From the NCBI GenBank assembly GCA_016839805.1, contig JAEOTO010000003.1, positions 1 to 64,000 of the forward strand: a stretch of DNA of 64,000 nucleotides. The letters run 5' to 3'. The notes under the pieces are model-generated. The model did not search any database. It was not told where the DNA came from and saw only the letters and a program-made list of their open reading frames with translations. The DNA is from Candidatus Hermodarchaeota archaeon (GTDB lineage: Archaea; Asgardarchaeota; Hermodarchaeia; Hermodarchaeales; Hermodarchaeaceae). A program made the translations under genes and the position numbers. Of the stretch, positions 31,858 through 40,648 are shown piece by piece; the stretch's first letter is position 1; every line of letters begins with the position of its first letter.

Positions 31858-32404
31858 TGTGTGGCACCATTTTTTGTAGGATATTTTCAACGGCTTGTTT
31901 ATGTGTAGGCGTTACCTTGATGACTACGATTCCCTGATCAGGGAGACCATAAACAACAGCTGAATCAGTGGGTGCAAGCGCCACTGCGGGTAGTGCCGTT
32001 AGGTCCTCTTCGCCCTCTATTAAGAGTTTCGCAGTTTTCTCTGATTCCCTCATTTCTAAGGCTAACTCAATAGCAATCCAAACCTCAGGGCGAAGTTCTG
32101 CTGCTGGATTAACTGCGAAAAAAATTACATCTGCGACCAAGTCGTAATCGAGTTCATCATGACGCTTGGTTTTTCCATCTAAAATTGAGAGGGTTGCCTG
32201 GCAATTTACTTTTGCTAGGTTGATTGATACAAGATCACCTACTGCGATTATTGGATGAAGCTTGTGTCTGCGGATATAAGCGCAAGCATCCTCAGCGGCA
32301 CCTAAACCTGACCGCGAGAATAATTTACCCTTGGGACCTTTGAGCAAATGTCGATGTTGTTCTGGGAGTGTAAGTCTGAGTTCCCGCAGCTGCTTGGCAG
32401 CCAA
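31841..32404 (-). CDS. GTP-dependent dephospho-CoA kinase (DUF359)
   Basis: 187 residues from TTG 32404, with GAGGT 7 nt upstream. The family motifs are PKGKLFSRSGL, IIAVGDLVSINLA, ILDGKTKRHD and a NPAAELRPEVW segment. DUF359 proteins carry out the last step of coenzyme A synthesis in archaea using GTP. The position between Spt4 and eS24 is the standard archaeal one. IEGEEDLTALPAVALAPTDS is the conserved C-terminal block; aspartates in it are catalytic in the characterised family member. Confidence 0.92.
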   Translation of the reverse strand: MAAKQLRELRLTLPEQHRHLLKGPKGKLFSRSGLGAAEDACAYIRRHKLHPIIAVGDLVSINLAKVNCQATLSILDGKTKRHDELDYDLVADVIFFAVNPAAELRPEVWIAIELALEMRESEKTAKLLIEGEEDLTALPAVALAPTDSAVVYGLPDQGIVVIKVTPTHKQAVENILQKMVPHNENQD

Positions 32405-32424
32405 CTAGGTTACCTCGCTTCTAT

Positions 32425-32613
32425 TTATCGGACTTGAAGGGCGTATTCCCCAGGTTTAGTGATATTGAGCTTTTGGGCTATCATAGAATTTTCAGGGTCA
32501 AAAATGAGAACAAGCCCTGAGAAACTTTCAGAAAGATTTGTACTTTTACAAATTGGACAATGCGATTTAGTTGTCATAACATGGCAGACTTTACAGGCTT
32601 TGCGTTTAGCCAT
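32425..32613 (-). CDS. spt4: Transcription elongation factor Spt4
   Basis: 62 residues from ATG 32613; the GTG at 32622 adds three. Two CxxC pairs form the zinc site: ACKVCHVM and HCPICKS. WSGLVLIFDPENSMIAQKL-type sequence follows (here FSGLVLIFDPENS), then a short C-terminal strand. It pairs with Spt5 to keep RNA polymerase processive. It lies next to RpoE, as in nearly all archaea. Confidence 0.95.
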   Translation of the reverse strand: MAKRKACKVCHVMTTKSHCPICKSTNLSESFSGLVLIFDPENSMIAQKLNITKPGEYALQVR

Positions 32614-32661
32614 TTTTTTCACATCTTCATTATATTGTGCGTGGGACCGAACTCTGTAAAG

Positions 32662-33270
32662 TTATTTTTTCTTTGTTTGATCTTTTCCTTCTTTCTTTTT
32701 CTCAGCTTTTCGCTTAGAGTCCAGGAGTTTCGCGATTTCTTCTTTTATCCATTCCAACTTACCTAGAAAAGGCTGTCGCATTGTCAGTCCTAATTTCCCA
32801 CTGCGTGCGCCGCCATCAATACTTACGGCAACAATGCGTGTTCGGACTAGATCACCTTCTGTTATTCTCCGACCGGTTTCTTTACCAACGAGTGCAGCAC
32901 TTCGGGGATCGTAGGAGAAGAAATCATCAGTGATTTGACTTACGTGACATAGCCCATCAAGGGGACCCAGTCGGATGAAAGCCCCAAAATCGACGACTTC
33001 AACCACCTCCCCTTGAGCAAGGAAATTTACTTTGGGTTCGAAGGTAAGAATGGTGAGGTTTACATCATGGTAGGTGGCACCATCACCGGGAATGATTTTT
33101 CCAACACCGATATTGAGGACTTCGGTGACAGCAATAATAAATCCGAGGTCTACATCGATGATGCCTTCATATTGTTCTCGGAGTATCTCCTCAGCGACCT
33201 CGTAGAGGTCTTCGTTAAATCGATTTGGCGGAATGCGCACATGCCCTTTAATGGTAACAGCTTGGTAGAT
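32662..33270 (-). CDS. rpoE: RNA polymerase subunit RpoE (Rpb7), ATC start
   Basis: 202 residues when started at ATC 33270..33268. The expected first ten residues of archaeal Rpb7 (pattern M-Y-K-L-V-T-x4 before VRIPP) align exactly with this ATC codon followed by YQAVTIKGH. Between the upstream TAA and the GTG of VRIPP there is no ATG, GTG or TTG, and starting at that GTG would delete the first strand. GGAGG lies 7 nt before ATC. Downstream are an N-terminal tip domain (RFNEDLYEVAEEILREQYEG) and an S1 domain (VVEVVDFGAFIRLGPLDGL). A Lys-rich tail ends the protein. It forms the stalk of RNA polymerase with RpoF. Confidence 0.93.
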   Translation of the reverse strand: MYQAVTIKGHVRIPPNRFNEDLYEVAEEILREQYEGIIDVDLGFIIAVTEVLNIGVGKIIPGDGATYHDVNLTILTFEPKVNFLAQGEVVEVVDFGAFIRLGPLDGLCHVSQITDDFFSYDPRSAALVGKETGRRITEGDLVRTRIVAVSIDGGARSGKLGLTMRQPFLGKLEWIKEEIAKLLDSKRKAEKKKEGKDQTKKK

Positions 33271-33358
33271 AGTCTTGCCTCCGGTCTCGGAACGGTTACA
33301 GGTTGGGCTGATAAGCTTTTCTATTTACTTGGAAACCGCGTGGTTCTTCGGGTTGAAA

Positions 33359-33784
33359 CTATTCAGTGAGAGCGAGAACAGAAAGCTTTCGCAAAAAAAT
33401 GGCGCGAGACCCTTGTTTCACGAGTTTTCGACGTAAGTCTCCATCATTGGTGGCAACAATTGCGTTTATCTGCTTGGCATATTGAAGCAATGCGGTGTCG
33501 GCGTCAAGGTTTTGCAAGGATTGTGGTAGATTTTCTACAAGTTGACAATTTTGGTGTACTAGGTGTAAAGCATTCCTTGCAGCATTTTGTTCCTTAGTCC
33601 TACCATTCTCTTGTAACCATTTGATTTCCCTGAGTATTTGTGGCATAATGAGGAATGTTACATGCCTTCCTATTAGACGTGGGATTTCTTCGTAAATATC
33701 AAAGCGTCGTTGAAAAGGTAAAAGCAAGAAATTTGTGTCAAGGAGAACTTGTGTGCTATGGTTCGACCCAATATTATTCTTCAA
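33359..33784 (-). CDS. PIN-domain nuclease, Fcf1-like
   Basis: 141 residues from TTG 33784; TTG 33802 and an ATT just after the aIF2-gamma stop are alternatives. VLLDTNFLLLPFQRRFDIYE is the first PIN strand with its metal aspartate, DADTALLQYAK and IVATNDGDLRRKL supply the other acidic residues. Archaeal homologues of Fcf1/Utp24 cut pre-rRNA, and this gene is normally found between aIF2-gamma and RpoE, as here. The start overlaps the aIF2-gamma gene by 11 bp. Catalytic acids look complete. Confidence 0.88.
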   Translation of the reverse strand: MKNNIGSNHSTQVLLDTNFLLLPFQRRFDIYEEIPRLIGRHVTFLIMPQILREIKWLQENGRTKEQNAARNALHLVHQNCQLVENLPQSLQNLDADTALLQYAKQINAIVATNDGDLRRKLVKQGSRAIFLRKLSVLALTE

Positions 33785-35033
33785 TGACGGTGCCCCATCC
33801 AATCAAACGCCACCTCATCTCAATCTGTCGACTAATTGCAACGCGTTGCCCTGGAATAATCGCAACAGGTTTCCGGAGTGCAAAGGTGGTTTGATTTTTC
33901 CCTTCCAATTTCGTTACCTGACCCACTGTTGCTGAGGATCCAACAATTAGCATGAGCGTTTCATTCAATTTTATGTTTTTCACAGCAATTTGTTCGACTG
34001 CACCAACCACACGTTTTAGGAGATTTGTTTCCAGGGTAAGTTGTTCTATAATGGGTGGAAGTTGGCCAGTTGGTCCGGCGAGATTGCCAATGAGTGCGTC
34101 AGCCCGTGTCAAGGCAGGATCAAGCTTTGTTCCTACACCGATGAGACCGCTTGGATGGGCGGTTTTCAAGGTTTTGCCCGTTCCGGTTTGTATACTGGTT
34201 ACTGAGGTGAATATGGGTTCATAGGTAAAGGAGCCCTTATCCTTCTTAATTGGAATTCCTGGGCGAATTTCTAATTCATCGCCAACGGATACTTTTCCTT
34301 GAATGATTGTGCCGCCAATAACCCCGCCCTGTAATTCTTTGGGTCGTGTACCAGGTTTATTGATATCAAAGGATCGAGCGACATAGAACAGTCCTGCTTT
34401 TTGCAGGTCCCGTTTGGGTGTGGGGATGACTTTCTCAATTGTTTGAATGAGCACGTCTATATTAGTGCCAAACATTGCAGAAATCGGAATAATTGGAGCA
34501 TCTTCTGCGATAGTTCCTGAAACAAAGTGTTTGATTTCATTGTAATTGTTTAAGGCTTGTTTTTCCGATAGCAGTTCGATTTTATTTTGCGCAATTATTA
34601 TCTTATCAACGCCAATTATTTCCAAAGCCGCTAAATGTTCCCTTGTTTGTGGTTGAGGACACTTCTCATCTGCGGCAATAAGGAGTAAAGCCCCATCCAT
34701 TAGAGCTGCTCCAGAGATCATCGTTGCCATTAAAATCTCATGTCCTGGTGCGTCCACCAATGAAATACGACGAATGGGTTCTGCTATTCCTCCACATTTT
34801 TTACATTTGGAGCTTGTTGTGTAACCAGCGGCTCCTCTACATTTAGAACACTTGTAAATATCTACATCTGCATATCCTAATTTAATCGAGATACCTCGAC
34901 GAAGTTCTTCAGAATGCCGATCTGTCCATTCCCCCGACAAGGCTTTAGCCAACGTGGTTTTGCCATGATCAACATGACCCACTAATCCTATGTTGACTTC
35001 GGCTTGTTTTGGCATAGTTTTTCGTGGGGGCAT
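33774..35033 (-). CDS. aif2g: Translation initiation factor aIF2 gamma
   Basis: 419 residues. G1 is GHVDHGKTT, G3 is DAPGHE and G4 is AQNKIEL; the switch I region includes RRGISIKLGYAD. A zinc knuckle lies at CSKCRGAAGYTTSSKCKKC, which is characteristic of aIF2-gamma. C-terminal domains 2 and 3 include PGLIGVGTKLDPALT. It binds Met-tRNAi and GTP and, with alpha and beta subunits, delivers the initiator tRNA. It lies 34 nt from eS6. Confidence 0.97.
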   Translation of the reverse strand: MPPRKTMPKQAEVNIGLVGHVDHGKTTLAKALSGEWTDRHSEELRRGISIKLGYADVDIYKCSKCRGAAGYTTSSKCKKCGGIAEPIRRISLVDAPGHEILMATMISGAALMDGALLLIAADEKCPQPQTREHLAALEIIGVDKIIIAQNKIELLSEKQALNNYNEIKHFVSGTIAEDAPIIPISAMFGTNIDVLIQTIEKVIPTPKRDLQKAGLFYVARSFDINKPGTRPKELQGGVIGGTIIQGKVSVGDELEIRPGIPIKKDKGSFTYEPIFTSVTSIQTGTGKTLKTAHPSGLIGVGTKLDPALTRADALIGNLAGPTGQLPPIIEQLTLETNLLKRVVGAVEQIAVKNIKLNETLMLIVGSSATVGQVTKLEGKNQTTFALRKPVAIIPGQRVAISRQIEMRWRLIGWGTVIEE

Positions 35034-35067
35034 ATTCGTTCGTCATCTCTTAGAAGGATTCATACAT

Positions 35068-35469
35068 TTATTCTTTTGAAGGGGAAGTACTTTTCTCGAC
35101 AAGCTCTAAAAGTGGTTTGGAGCCATGTGTAATTATTTTTGCATTAACCTGGACGATTTCATCGGTGATTTCGTTACCTCGGACTAGACGACGGCGGCGT
35201 TCTCCTTTTGTTTTGGGTTGATAGCCGATTCCACCAGTAAGAAGGGGACGTTTGCGCACTGCGCCATGCACATCAGGGCGCATGGGTGTTCCGCCACCAT
35301 CGCTGCCACCAGTGATTTTGAATTCGTATCCACCTAGACCAAGTGAATTTCCATCAACAACTTCTCCGATGATTTTTCCATGGAGTATGCGACTCCGTTG
35401 CTCACTAAGTTCTAGTTGAATTGTCTGACCAGTGTCAGGATCACCAATGACTAAACGGATTCGAGTCAT
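35068..35469 (-). CDS. rps6e: Small ribosomal subunit protein eS6
   Basis: 133 residues. RLVIGDPDTGQTIQLEL, IIGEVVDGNSLGLGGYEFKI and the GGSDGGGTPMRPDVHGAVRK block are the family signatures, and RRRRLVRGNEI closes the domain. It is shared by archaea and eukaryotes and binds 16S rRNA near helix 6. The archaeal protein lacks the long eukaryotic tail, as here. Confidence 0.97.
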   Translation of the reverse strand: MTRIRLVIGDPDTGQTIQLELSEQRSRILHGKIIGEVVDGNSLGLGGYEFKITGGSDGGGTPMRPDVHGAVRKRPLLTGGIGYQPKTKGERRRRLVRGNEITDEIVQVNAKIITHGSKPLLELVEKSTSPSKE

Positions 35470-35613
35470 ATCAAAGTCCTCTTTCTACGTATAGCTGTTT
35501 TAGCGTCCTTTCTTTAAGGCTCGCATAAACAGAATCGTAGCATACGGTATGCGCTTATCAATCTTACCATCAAGTGAGTGGGACCAACGGTGATAAGACT
35601 AGCGTGGGTATTG

Positions 35614-37395
35614 CTATATACCCCAAAAGGGTTGTACATGCTTTCGTTTTAATTGCAGGAACTCAGTTAGTAATTCGAGTTCATCAGAAGTAAGATTATC
35701 TTTGAAGTCTTGACTAAGACGAATGACCATACCTTCAGGAAGATCAACATAGAGGATGTCCCCCTCATCAATTTGACGACCTACGGTAGCTCCGCGTATA
35801 GATACAGCAATTTCGGCACCAATTCGTGCCTCACGAATGGTTTCGCCCTTATCTTGAATTTGTTGTATGGTTCCGATTTTCTTGTTTTCCGGGGTGATGA
35901 GTGTACTTTTAGCACGAACACGTCCCGCCAATACTCTCACACCCACGACCGCGGGATTGCTTTGGCGAAAGACATAACCAGGAAGTAATTCGATTTTACC
36001 AGGGAAAGTTAGTTCTTCTAGCATGGCTTCTTCTAATTTTCTACGTTTCTCGGTTACCCAGGTTTCATATTGGTCAACAAGGTCATAGATAATCTGACTT
36101 TGAAAGATTGGGACTCTACGAGCATCAGCTTCATTCATTGCGTCAGGTAAAGGTTTAGTATTAAAGGTCAATACGACGCCTAAAAATGGATCAGCGTCAC
36201 CAACAGTTGACACTTCCACGATATCCTTCTTTGAGATGTCACCAATATCGGCACGGCGAATTGGTATATCTCGTTCACGTAGGTATTCGATTAGAGCCTC
36301 TAAGGATCCAAGAGTGTCCGCTTTCAGAAAAACTCCGATTTTATCAGTTTCAATTCGAACGGCTTCCATGTCCTGAATAATTCGCTCAGTAGCGGCAGTC
36401 ACTTCCTCTTCAGAATTAGCTACGTATAAGCCCGCACCAGCAATTGCATCGTCCAGTTCAGGAGCGGCAATTTTTATTCCTGCAGCTGCAACGACTTCTT
36501 TGACGGGGGAAAAACGTTCACGTGGATCACGAATTTCATCCAGCGGTTTGGGCATCAGAAGGGCGCGAACGTGGGTTGTCACTGGTTTGGGAATTCCCCC
36601 TACAACAATTGTGTCGCCCTTGTTGAGCACACCATCGTAAATGATGGTGTCAATTGTCACACCAAGACCTGCCTCTTCCTTCACTTCTAGTACAACACCT
36701 TTTGCAGGACCTGAGGTGGTTTGGAGTTGTTCCTCAAGATATTGTTGAGCTAGTCCTATGAGAACTAGTAGTAGTTCCGATAATCCTTCTCCAGTTTTGG
36801 CGCTGGTTGGCACGATAGCTACGGTCTTAGCAAAATCTGTGATTCGGTCAAACCGGTCAGACTGAAATCCTTCACGCGAAAGATCCCCCATGACTTCATA
36901 GATTTTTTCGTCCAATTGACCACGAACATACTCAGATTGAGAAGTCAGTGACTCATTAAGAACCCATGTTTTTTGGGCTTTCCAGCCTGGTAATCGATCC
37001 ACTTTGTTTAGTGCAATGAGATAAGGAGTTTTACGGGCTTTTAAAATTCGAAGAGATTCATAGGTTTGTGGTTGTAGTCCATCGACAATATCCACTACAA
37101 GGATTGCGATATCAGCAACAGCGCCTCCTCGTTTGCGTAGATTGAAGAAAGCAGCATGGCCTGGTGTATCGATGATAAGGAGACCAGGTAGCGTAAGTTC
37201 GTGTTTGAACGTTTCCATGAGTGGACCAACGAGCTCTTTCACGGTTGAAAGTGGAAAGAAACTCGCACCGATTTGTTGAGTGATTCCCCCTGCTTCGCGG
37301 GCTTGAACACCAGTTCCTCGGATTTTATCAAGTAAGCTGGTTTTACCTGTATCGATATGTCCAAGCATGGTGACGATGGGTTGACGGATTGGCAT
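35614..37395 (-). CDS. infB: Translation initiation factor aIF5B (IF2-like)
   Basis: 593 residues from ATG 37395, with GAGGT 7 nt upstream; GTG 37404 adds three. G1 is GHIDTGKTS, G2 is in AGGITQQIGA, G3 is DTPGHAAF and G4 is NKVDR. SDRFDRITDFAKTVAIVPTS gives G5. Two beta-barrel domains and a long linker helix follow. It joins ribosomal subunits and stabilises initiator tRNA. It is shorter than eukaryotic eIF5B because it has no N-terminal extension. It is the first gene leftward of the NDK/aIF5B divergent promoter. Confidence 0.97.
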   Translation of the reverse strand: MPIRQPIVTMLGHIDTGKTSLLDKIRGTGVQAREAGGITQQIGASFFPLSTVKELVGPLMETFKHELTLPGLLIIDTPGHAAFFNLRKRGGAVADIAILVVDIVDGLQPQTYESLRILKARKTPYLIALNKVDRLPGWKAQKTWVLNESLTSQSEYVRGQLDEKIYEVMGDLSREGFQSDRFDRITDFAKTVAIVPTSAKTGEGLSELLLVLIGLAQQYLEEQLQTTSGPAKGVVLEVKEEAGLGVTIDTIIYDGVLNKGDTIVVGGIPKPVTTHVRALLMPKPLDEIRDPRERFSPVKEVVAAAGIKIAAPELDDAIAGAGLYVANSEEEVTAATERIIQDMEAVRIETDKIGVFLKADTLGSLEALIEYLRERDIPIRRADIGDISKKDIVEVSTVGDADPFLGVVLTFNTKPLPDAMNEADARRVPIFQSQIIYDLVDQYETWVTEKRRKLEEAMLEELTFPGKIELLPGYVFRQSNPAVVGVRVLAGRVRAKSTLITPENKKIGTIQQIQDKGETIREARIGAEIAVSIRGATVGRQIDEGDILYVDLPEGMVIRLSQDFKDNLTSDELELLTEFLQLKRKHVQPFWGI

Positions 37396-37563
37396 AGCTG
37401 GCACCTCACCGAAAAGACTGAAAGAAGGATTACTCTGGTTTGCTGGGACCAGAACACGCTATTTAAGGCTTCTGTACTAAAACCGACTGGCAGATTTGGA
37501 AAGTTTTAGTGAGAGAAGGCTTTTTGTAAAGAAACGAAATTGTGCCTGTTTGAGGAATTTGCT
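37396..37563. promoter_or_regulatory. Divergent promoter region, aIF5B and NDK
   Basis: The two genes face away from each other across this gap. On minus, CTTAAATA at 37460-37467 is TATA-like and would give a leader of about 40 nt for aIF5B. On plus, a GAGG motif lies 8 nt before the NDK ATG. The NDK TATA element is not clear to me. Confidence 0.45.
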
Positions 37564-38232
37564 ATGGAACAAACGCTGCTGGTGTTAAAACCCGATGCAA
37601 CAATGCGACGAGGTGTAGGAGCTGCGGTCTTAGATCAGATTATGACTAATCTTCCAGATATCAAGTTCAAAGGATTCTTAGAAATGGCTGTACCTGGTCA
37701 TCTCGCGGAACAGCATTATGCCATTCATAAAGAGAAATTCTTCTATCCGTGGCTTCTGCAATTCATTCAAGTCGGGAATATTATTGCTACTGTATTAGAA
37801 GGAGAAAAAGTCGTTAACCGTTTACGTGATGTTTTGGGCGCTACTTTTGTTGAGAAAGCTAGTCCTGATAGTTTAAGAGGCAAATATGGTCTAGTTGGCG
37901 GTGTGAACGTTGCACATGCTTCAGACGAACCAGCCAACGCTCTAAACGAAATTACTCTGTGGCAACAGGAAGCCAACCTTGACTTAACAATAGATGGACT
38001 TGAGCCCATTAACAAATATATCACAAGATGGAGAGAAGCACCTGTATTTGCTACCCAAGATATTCGTCAAATCTGTGAGGAATATTCCCAAGAGTATTGT
38101 TTCCGAACAGGTTATTTGGAGAAAATCGTAGAACTTCTGGTTGACGAGTGCCCAGATTGGTCTAATCAAGATCTACAAAGTCTTGCTGATGCGATTTTAG
38201 GTAATATGGATTTAGATCGGAATAAATCGTAG
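37564..38232 (+). CDS. ndk: Nucleoside diphosphate kinase with C-terminal extension
   Basis: 222 residues from ATG 37564 with GAGG 8 nt upstream; an upstream in-frame codon at 37540 is less likely. The first ~150 residues are NDK: LLVLKPDATMRRG, HYAIHKEKFFYPWLLQFI, LRDVLGATFVEKA and the active site in VNVAHASDEPANAL, whose histidine is phosphorylated. The extra ~75 residues (INKYITRWREAPVFATQDI, YCFRTGYLEKIVEL) are not part of the usual ~140-150-residue enzyme, and I do not recognise them. In archaea ndk normally sits between eL24 and infB on the same strand. Here it keeps its place but lies on the opposite strand, so the locus has been inverted locally. Confidence 0.93.
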   Translation: MEQTLLVLKPDATMRRGVGAAVLDQIMTNLPDIKFKGFLEMAVPGHLAEQHYAIHKEKFFYPWLLQFIQVGNIIATVLEGEKVVNRLRDVLGATFVEKASPDSLRGKYGLVGGVNVAHASDEPANALNEITLWQQEANLDLTIDGLEPINKYITRWREAPVFATQDIRQICEEYSQEYCFRTGYLEKIVELLVDECPDWSNQDLQSLADAILGNMDLDRNKS

Positions 38233-38280
38233 AAATAAATTGTGTTTAGATAATGTGTACGTCTATTCAGAGAAGCTTGA

Positions 38281-38667
38281 CTAACTCTTATCCTTTTTCT
38301 TCTTAGGTTTTGGCTTTTCAGCTGCTTTCTTAGAAGTCTTTGGTTTGGTCTCAGAGTCCGATTTTTTAACTTTGGGTTTTGACTTTGCTTTAGGCTTAGC
38401 CTTTTCTTTAGCCTTAGGCTTAGCCTTTTCTTTAGCCTTAGGCTTGGCTTTCTTTCGGGCTCTAGTAGCTTGAGCACGGCGTCGTATTCGCTCTTCATAG
38501 ACTTCAGTCCATTTCAGTCGTCGCGCTCTGCGCTTCAAATAAATTTGATTTCGACGACATTTACTAGAGCATAAATAGAGTAGGCTTCCATCGTTTCGGA
38601 CGTAGATTGACCCTGTACCAGGCTCAACATCTGCACCACAAAAGGAACAAGTGTATTTTTTGACCAT
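38281..38667 (-). CDS. rpl24e: Large ribosomal subunit protein eL24 with Lys-rich repeat tail
   Basis: 128 residues. The first ~65 are the standard zinc-ribbon protein: YTCSFCGADVEPGTGSIYV and LYLCSSKCRRNQIYLKRRAR. The rest is a basic tail with three copies of an eight-residue unit (KAKPKAKE/S), giving a 24-bp DNA repeat at about 38391-38460. Archaeal eL24 usually ends near residue 65, so this tail is an addition. The gene is convergent with ndk and lies 24 nt downstream of eS28. Confidence 0.95.
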   Translation of the reverse strand: MVKKYTCSFCGADVEPGTGSIYVRNDGSLLYLCSSKCRRNQIYLKRRARRLKWTEVYEERIRRRAQATRARKKAKPKAKEKAKPKAKEKAKPKAKSKPKVKKSDSETKPKTSKKAAEKPKPKKKKDKS

Positions 38668-38691
38668 TCATAATCCTTTCCTAGCGGGATG

Positions 38692-38907
38692 TTAAGGAGT
38701 TCGTATCTTTCGAGCCTCACGTTCGGTTTCGCGTAATATTAAGACATCGCCCTCTCGAATTGGACCTTTAACATTACGGGTGAGAATACGACCCTGATCA
38801 CGACCTTCAAGCACACGGACGCGTACCTGGATGATTTCCCCGGTGAGTCCAGTTCGTCCTACGACTTGGACTACTTCGGCAGGAATGCCCGTGTCTTCTG
38901 AACTCAT
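38692..38907 (-). CDS. rps28e: Small ribosomal subunit protein eS28
   Basis: 71 residues, standard length. [40 protein letters not shown] and the C-terminal [12 protein letters not shown] are diagnostic. It is an OB-fold protein near the mRNA exit channel. Gene order eL8-eS28-eL24 is the standard archaeal one. Confidence 0.96.
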   Translation of the reverse strand: MSSEDTGIPAEVVQVVGRTGLTGEIIQVRVRVLEGRDQGRILTRNVKGPIREGDVLILRETEREARKIRTP

Positions 38908-38931
38908 TCATGTATCACCCATGGGTTGGTC

Positions 38932-39309
38932 CTATTTCTGAAGGTCCTTGAGTTTTTTGACGAGGTCGTCAATGAGCCGTTGAGCTTCCCCAGCTTCGAT
39001 AACAGCTGCAGAGGCTGATGGTACATCGATACCTAATGCGGTACCTAGTCGGTTTTTGTTTGCTACATAGATGTAGGGGATGTTCTTTTCTTCGCACATA
39101 ATTGGAAGGTGAAAAATTATTTCGGGGGGATCGACATCCTCAGCGATGGCGACGAATTTGGCAATTGCGCGTTCCACGGCTTTGGTTGTTTCATTCGTTC
39201 CTTTTCGTACCTTACCGGTATCACGTGCGACTTCGATTATCTCGTAGGCTACATCCTGTAGTTCTTTTGGTGCAGTAAATTTGACATGCGGTTTTGACAA
39301 CAAGAGCAC
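38932..39309 (-). CDS. rpl7ae: RNA-binding protein eL8 (L7Ae)
   Basis: 125 residues. [20 protein letters not shown] is the kink-turn binding loop, [20 protein letters not shown] and [17 protein letters not shown] complete the domain. It is both a ribosomal protein and the core of box C/D, H/ACA and RNase P particles. Since Cbf5 is also in this window, a full H/ACA machine is plausible. The N-terminal MLLLS precedes the normal KPHVKFTAP start; the leucines are unusual but the ATG is clear. Confidence 0.97.
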   Translation of the reverse strand: MLLLSKPHVKFTAPKELQDVAYEIIEVARDTGKVRKGTNETTKAVERAIAKFVAIAEDVDPPEIIFHLPIMCEEKNIPYIYVANKNRLGTALGIDVPSASAAVIEAGEAQRLIDDLVKKLKDLQK

Positions 39310-39439
39310 CTCATTATTTATTCATCGGGTCTTGTCGGAGGCCAGCAACCAGCAACTTTTGACCCGAGGCTGTGGCGACAGAGTAGCAATCGGCGCCACT
39401 TTTAAAGCTTTTTCTTCTCACACCAAGAAATTTGAAATA

Positions 39440-40582
39440 TCAATTTTGACGGAAAGTCCGTTGCGCCAAATCGTTTACGTTATATCCGCGAAGTTCTAAC
39501 CAATTTCGCGTGGCTCCATTCACGATGAGCGGGACGTTACTTAATTCTTCAAGCGAAGACGCTCCTACCAGAAACATGGTAGCTTTTAACCCATGGATAA
39601 GGGTGTCCAGATGCATCTGTACTGCCTTTGCGTTAAGCATAGCTGGTGAAAGTATGGGAAGCGCCACACCCGCGAGATCTGCGCCAAGCGCAATAGCTTT
39701 CGCAATGTCAAGACCAGTCCGAACCCCTCCAGATGCAATCAAGTGTGTCTCTGGGGCTGCTTGAGCAACTTCATATGTGGCAACTGCAGTAGGAATTCCC
39801 CAATCAGTAAACCAACTTCCGAGTATTGCTTTCTTAGCGTCTTCAACTTTTGCACGTTCAGCTTCAACTGCTGGCCAACTGGTACCACCTAGTCCTGCTA
39901 CATCAAGAGCTTTAACCCCAGCCTTCACTAGTTGTTGGGCAGTATTTCGATTTAATCCAGCTCCAGTTTCTTTCGCAATGATAGGTGTTGAAAGATTCTT
40001 TGTAAGACGTTTGAGAGCTTGAAGAACACCTGAAAAAGTAGCCTCTCCTTCCGGTTGAACCGCTTCTTGAGCTGCGTTGAAATGGACAGCAAGCGCGTTA
40101 GCTTTTATCATATCGACCGCAATCTCAGCTTCATTAATGCCGTACCCCAAAGAAAGCTGTGGTGCCCCTATATTCCCAACAAGGAAAGCAGTTGGAGCAT
40201 GTTCACGAGTAATAGTAAAGGAGGCACTAAGGTTGGAATCTTCTATTGCAGCACGCTGGCTCCCTACACCCATGATTAAACCCAGCCTTTCCACTGCTTG
40301 AGCAATATGCATATTGATAGGAAGCGCCTCCTCATGCCCTCCAGTCATGGCAGTAATCATGATGGGTGCTCGTAACTGATGCCCTAAGAAGGTAGATCGA
40401 ACATCGATATCTTCTAAGTTGATTTCAGGTGCGGCGTTATGAATTAGCGTAATATCGTTGAATCCTGGAGGAACACAAGATTCGACTTCACGTTCTAAGC
40501 AGATTCGAATATGTTGTAATTTTCGATCTTCAGTTTGCCACGCTTTTTTCTGGGAACCTGTTTTTGTACGGGGTGTTACCAA
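39440..40582 (-). CDS. fni: Type 2 isopentenyl-diphosphate isomerase (FMN-dependent)
   Basis: 380 residues from TTG 40582, just after GGAAGGAAA. MITAMTGGHEEALPINMHIA, the LIMGVGSQRAAIED block, VGNIGAPQL and KETGAGL with DVAGLGGTSWPAVEAER are typical. A GGVRTGLDIAKAIALGAD segment binds FMN phosphate. It interconverts IPP and DMAPP, the last step before prenyl synthesis. It is the last gene of a five-gene mevalonate cluster read from the right. Confidence 0.95.
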   Translation of the reverse strand: MVTPRTKTGSQKKAWQTEDRKLQHIRICLEREVESCVPPGFNDITLIHNAAPEINLEDIDVRSTFLGHQLRAPIMITAMTGGHEEALPINMHIAQAVERLGLIMGVGSQRAAIEDSNLSASFTITREHAPTAFLVGNIGAPQLSLGYGINEAEIAVDMIKANALAVHFNAAQEAVQPEGEATFSGVLQALKRLTKNLSTPIIAKETGAGLNRNTAQQLVKAGVKALDVAGLGGTSWPAVEAERAKVEDAKKAILGSWFTDWGIPTAVATYEVAQAAPETHLIASGGVRTGLDIAKAIALGADLAGVALPILSPAMLNAKAVQMHLDTLIHGLKATMFLVGASSLEELSNVPLIVNGATRNWLELRGYNVNDLAQRTFRQN

Positions 40583-40648
40583 TTTCCTTCCCTCTGGGAA
40601 AAACCTATGAGTTTGTGTACCCTCTTGCCAGATTGTGACTGCAAAGGG

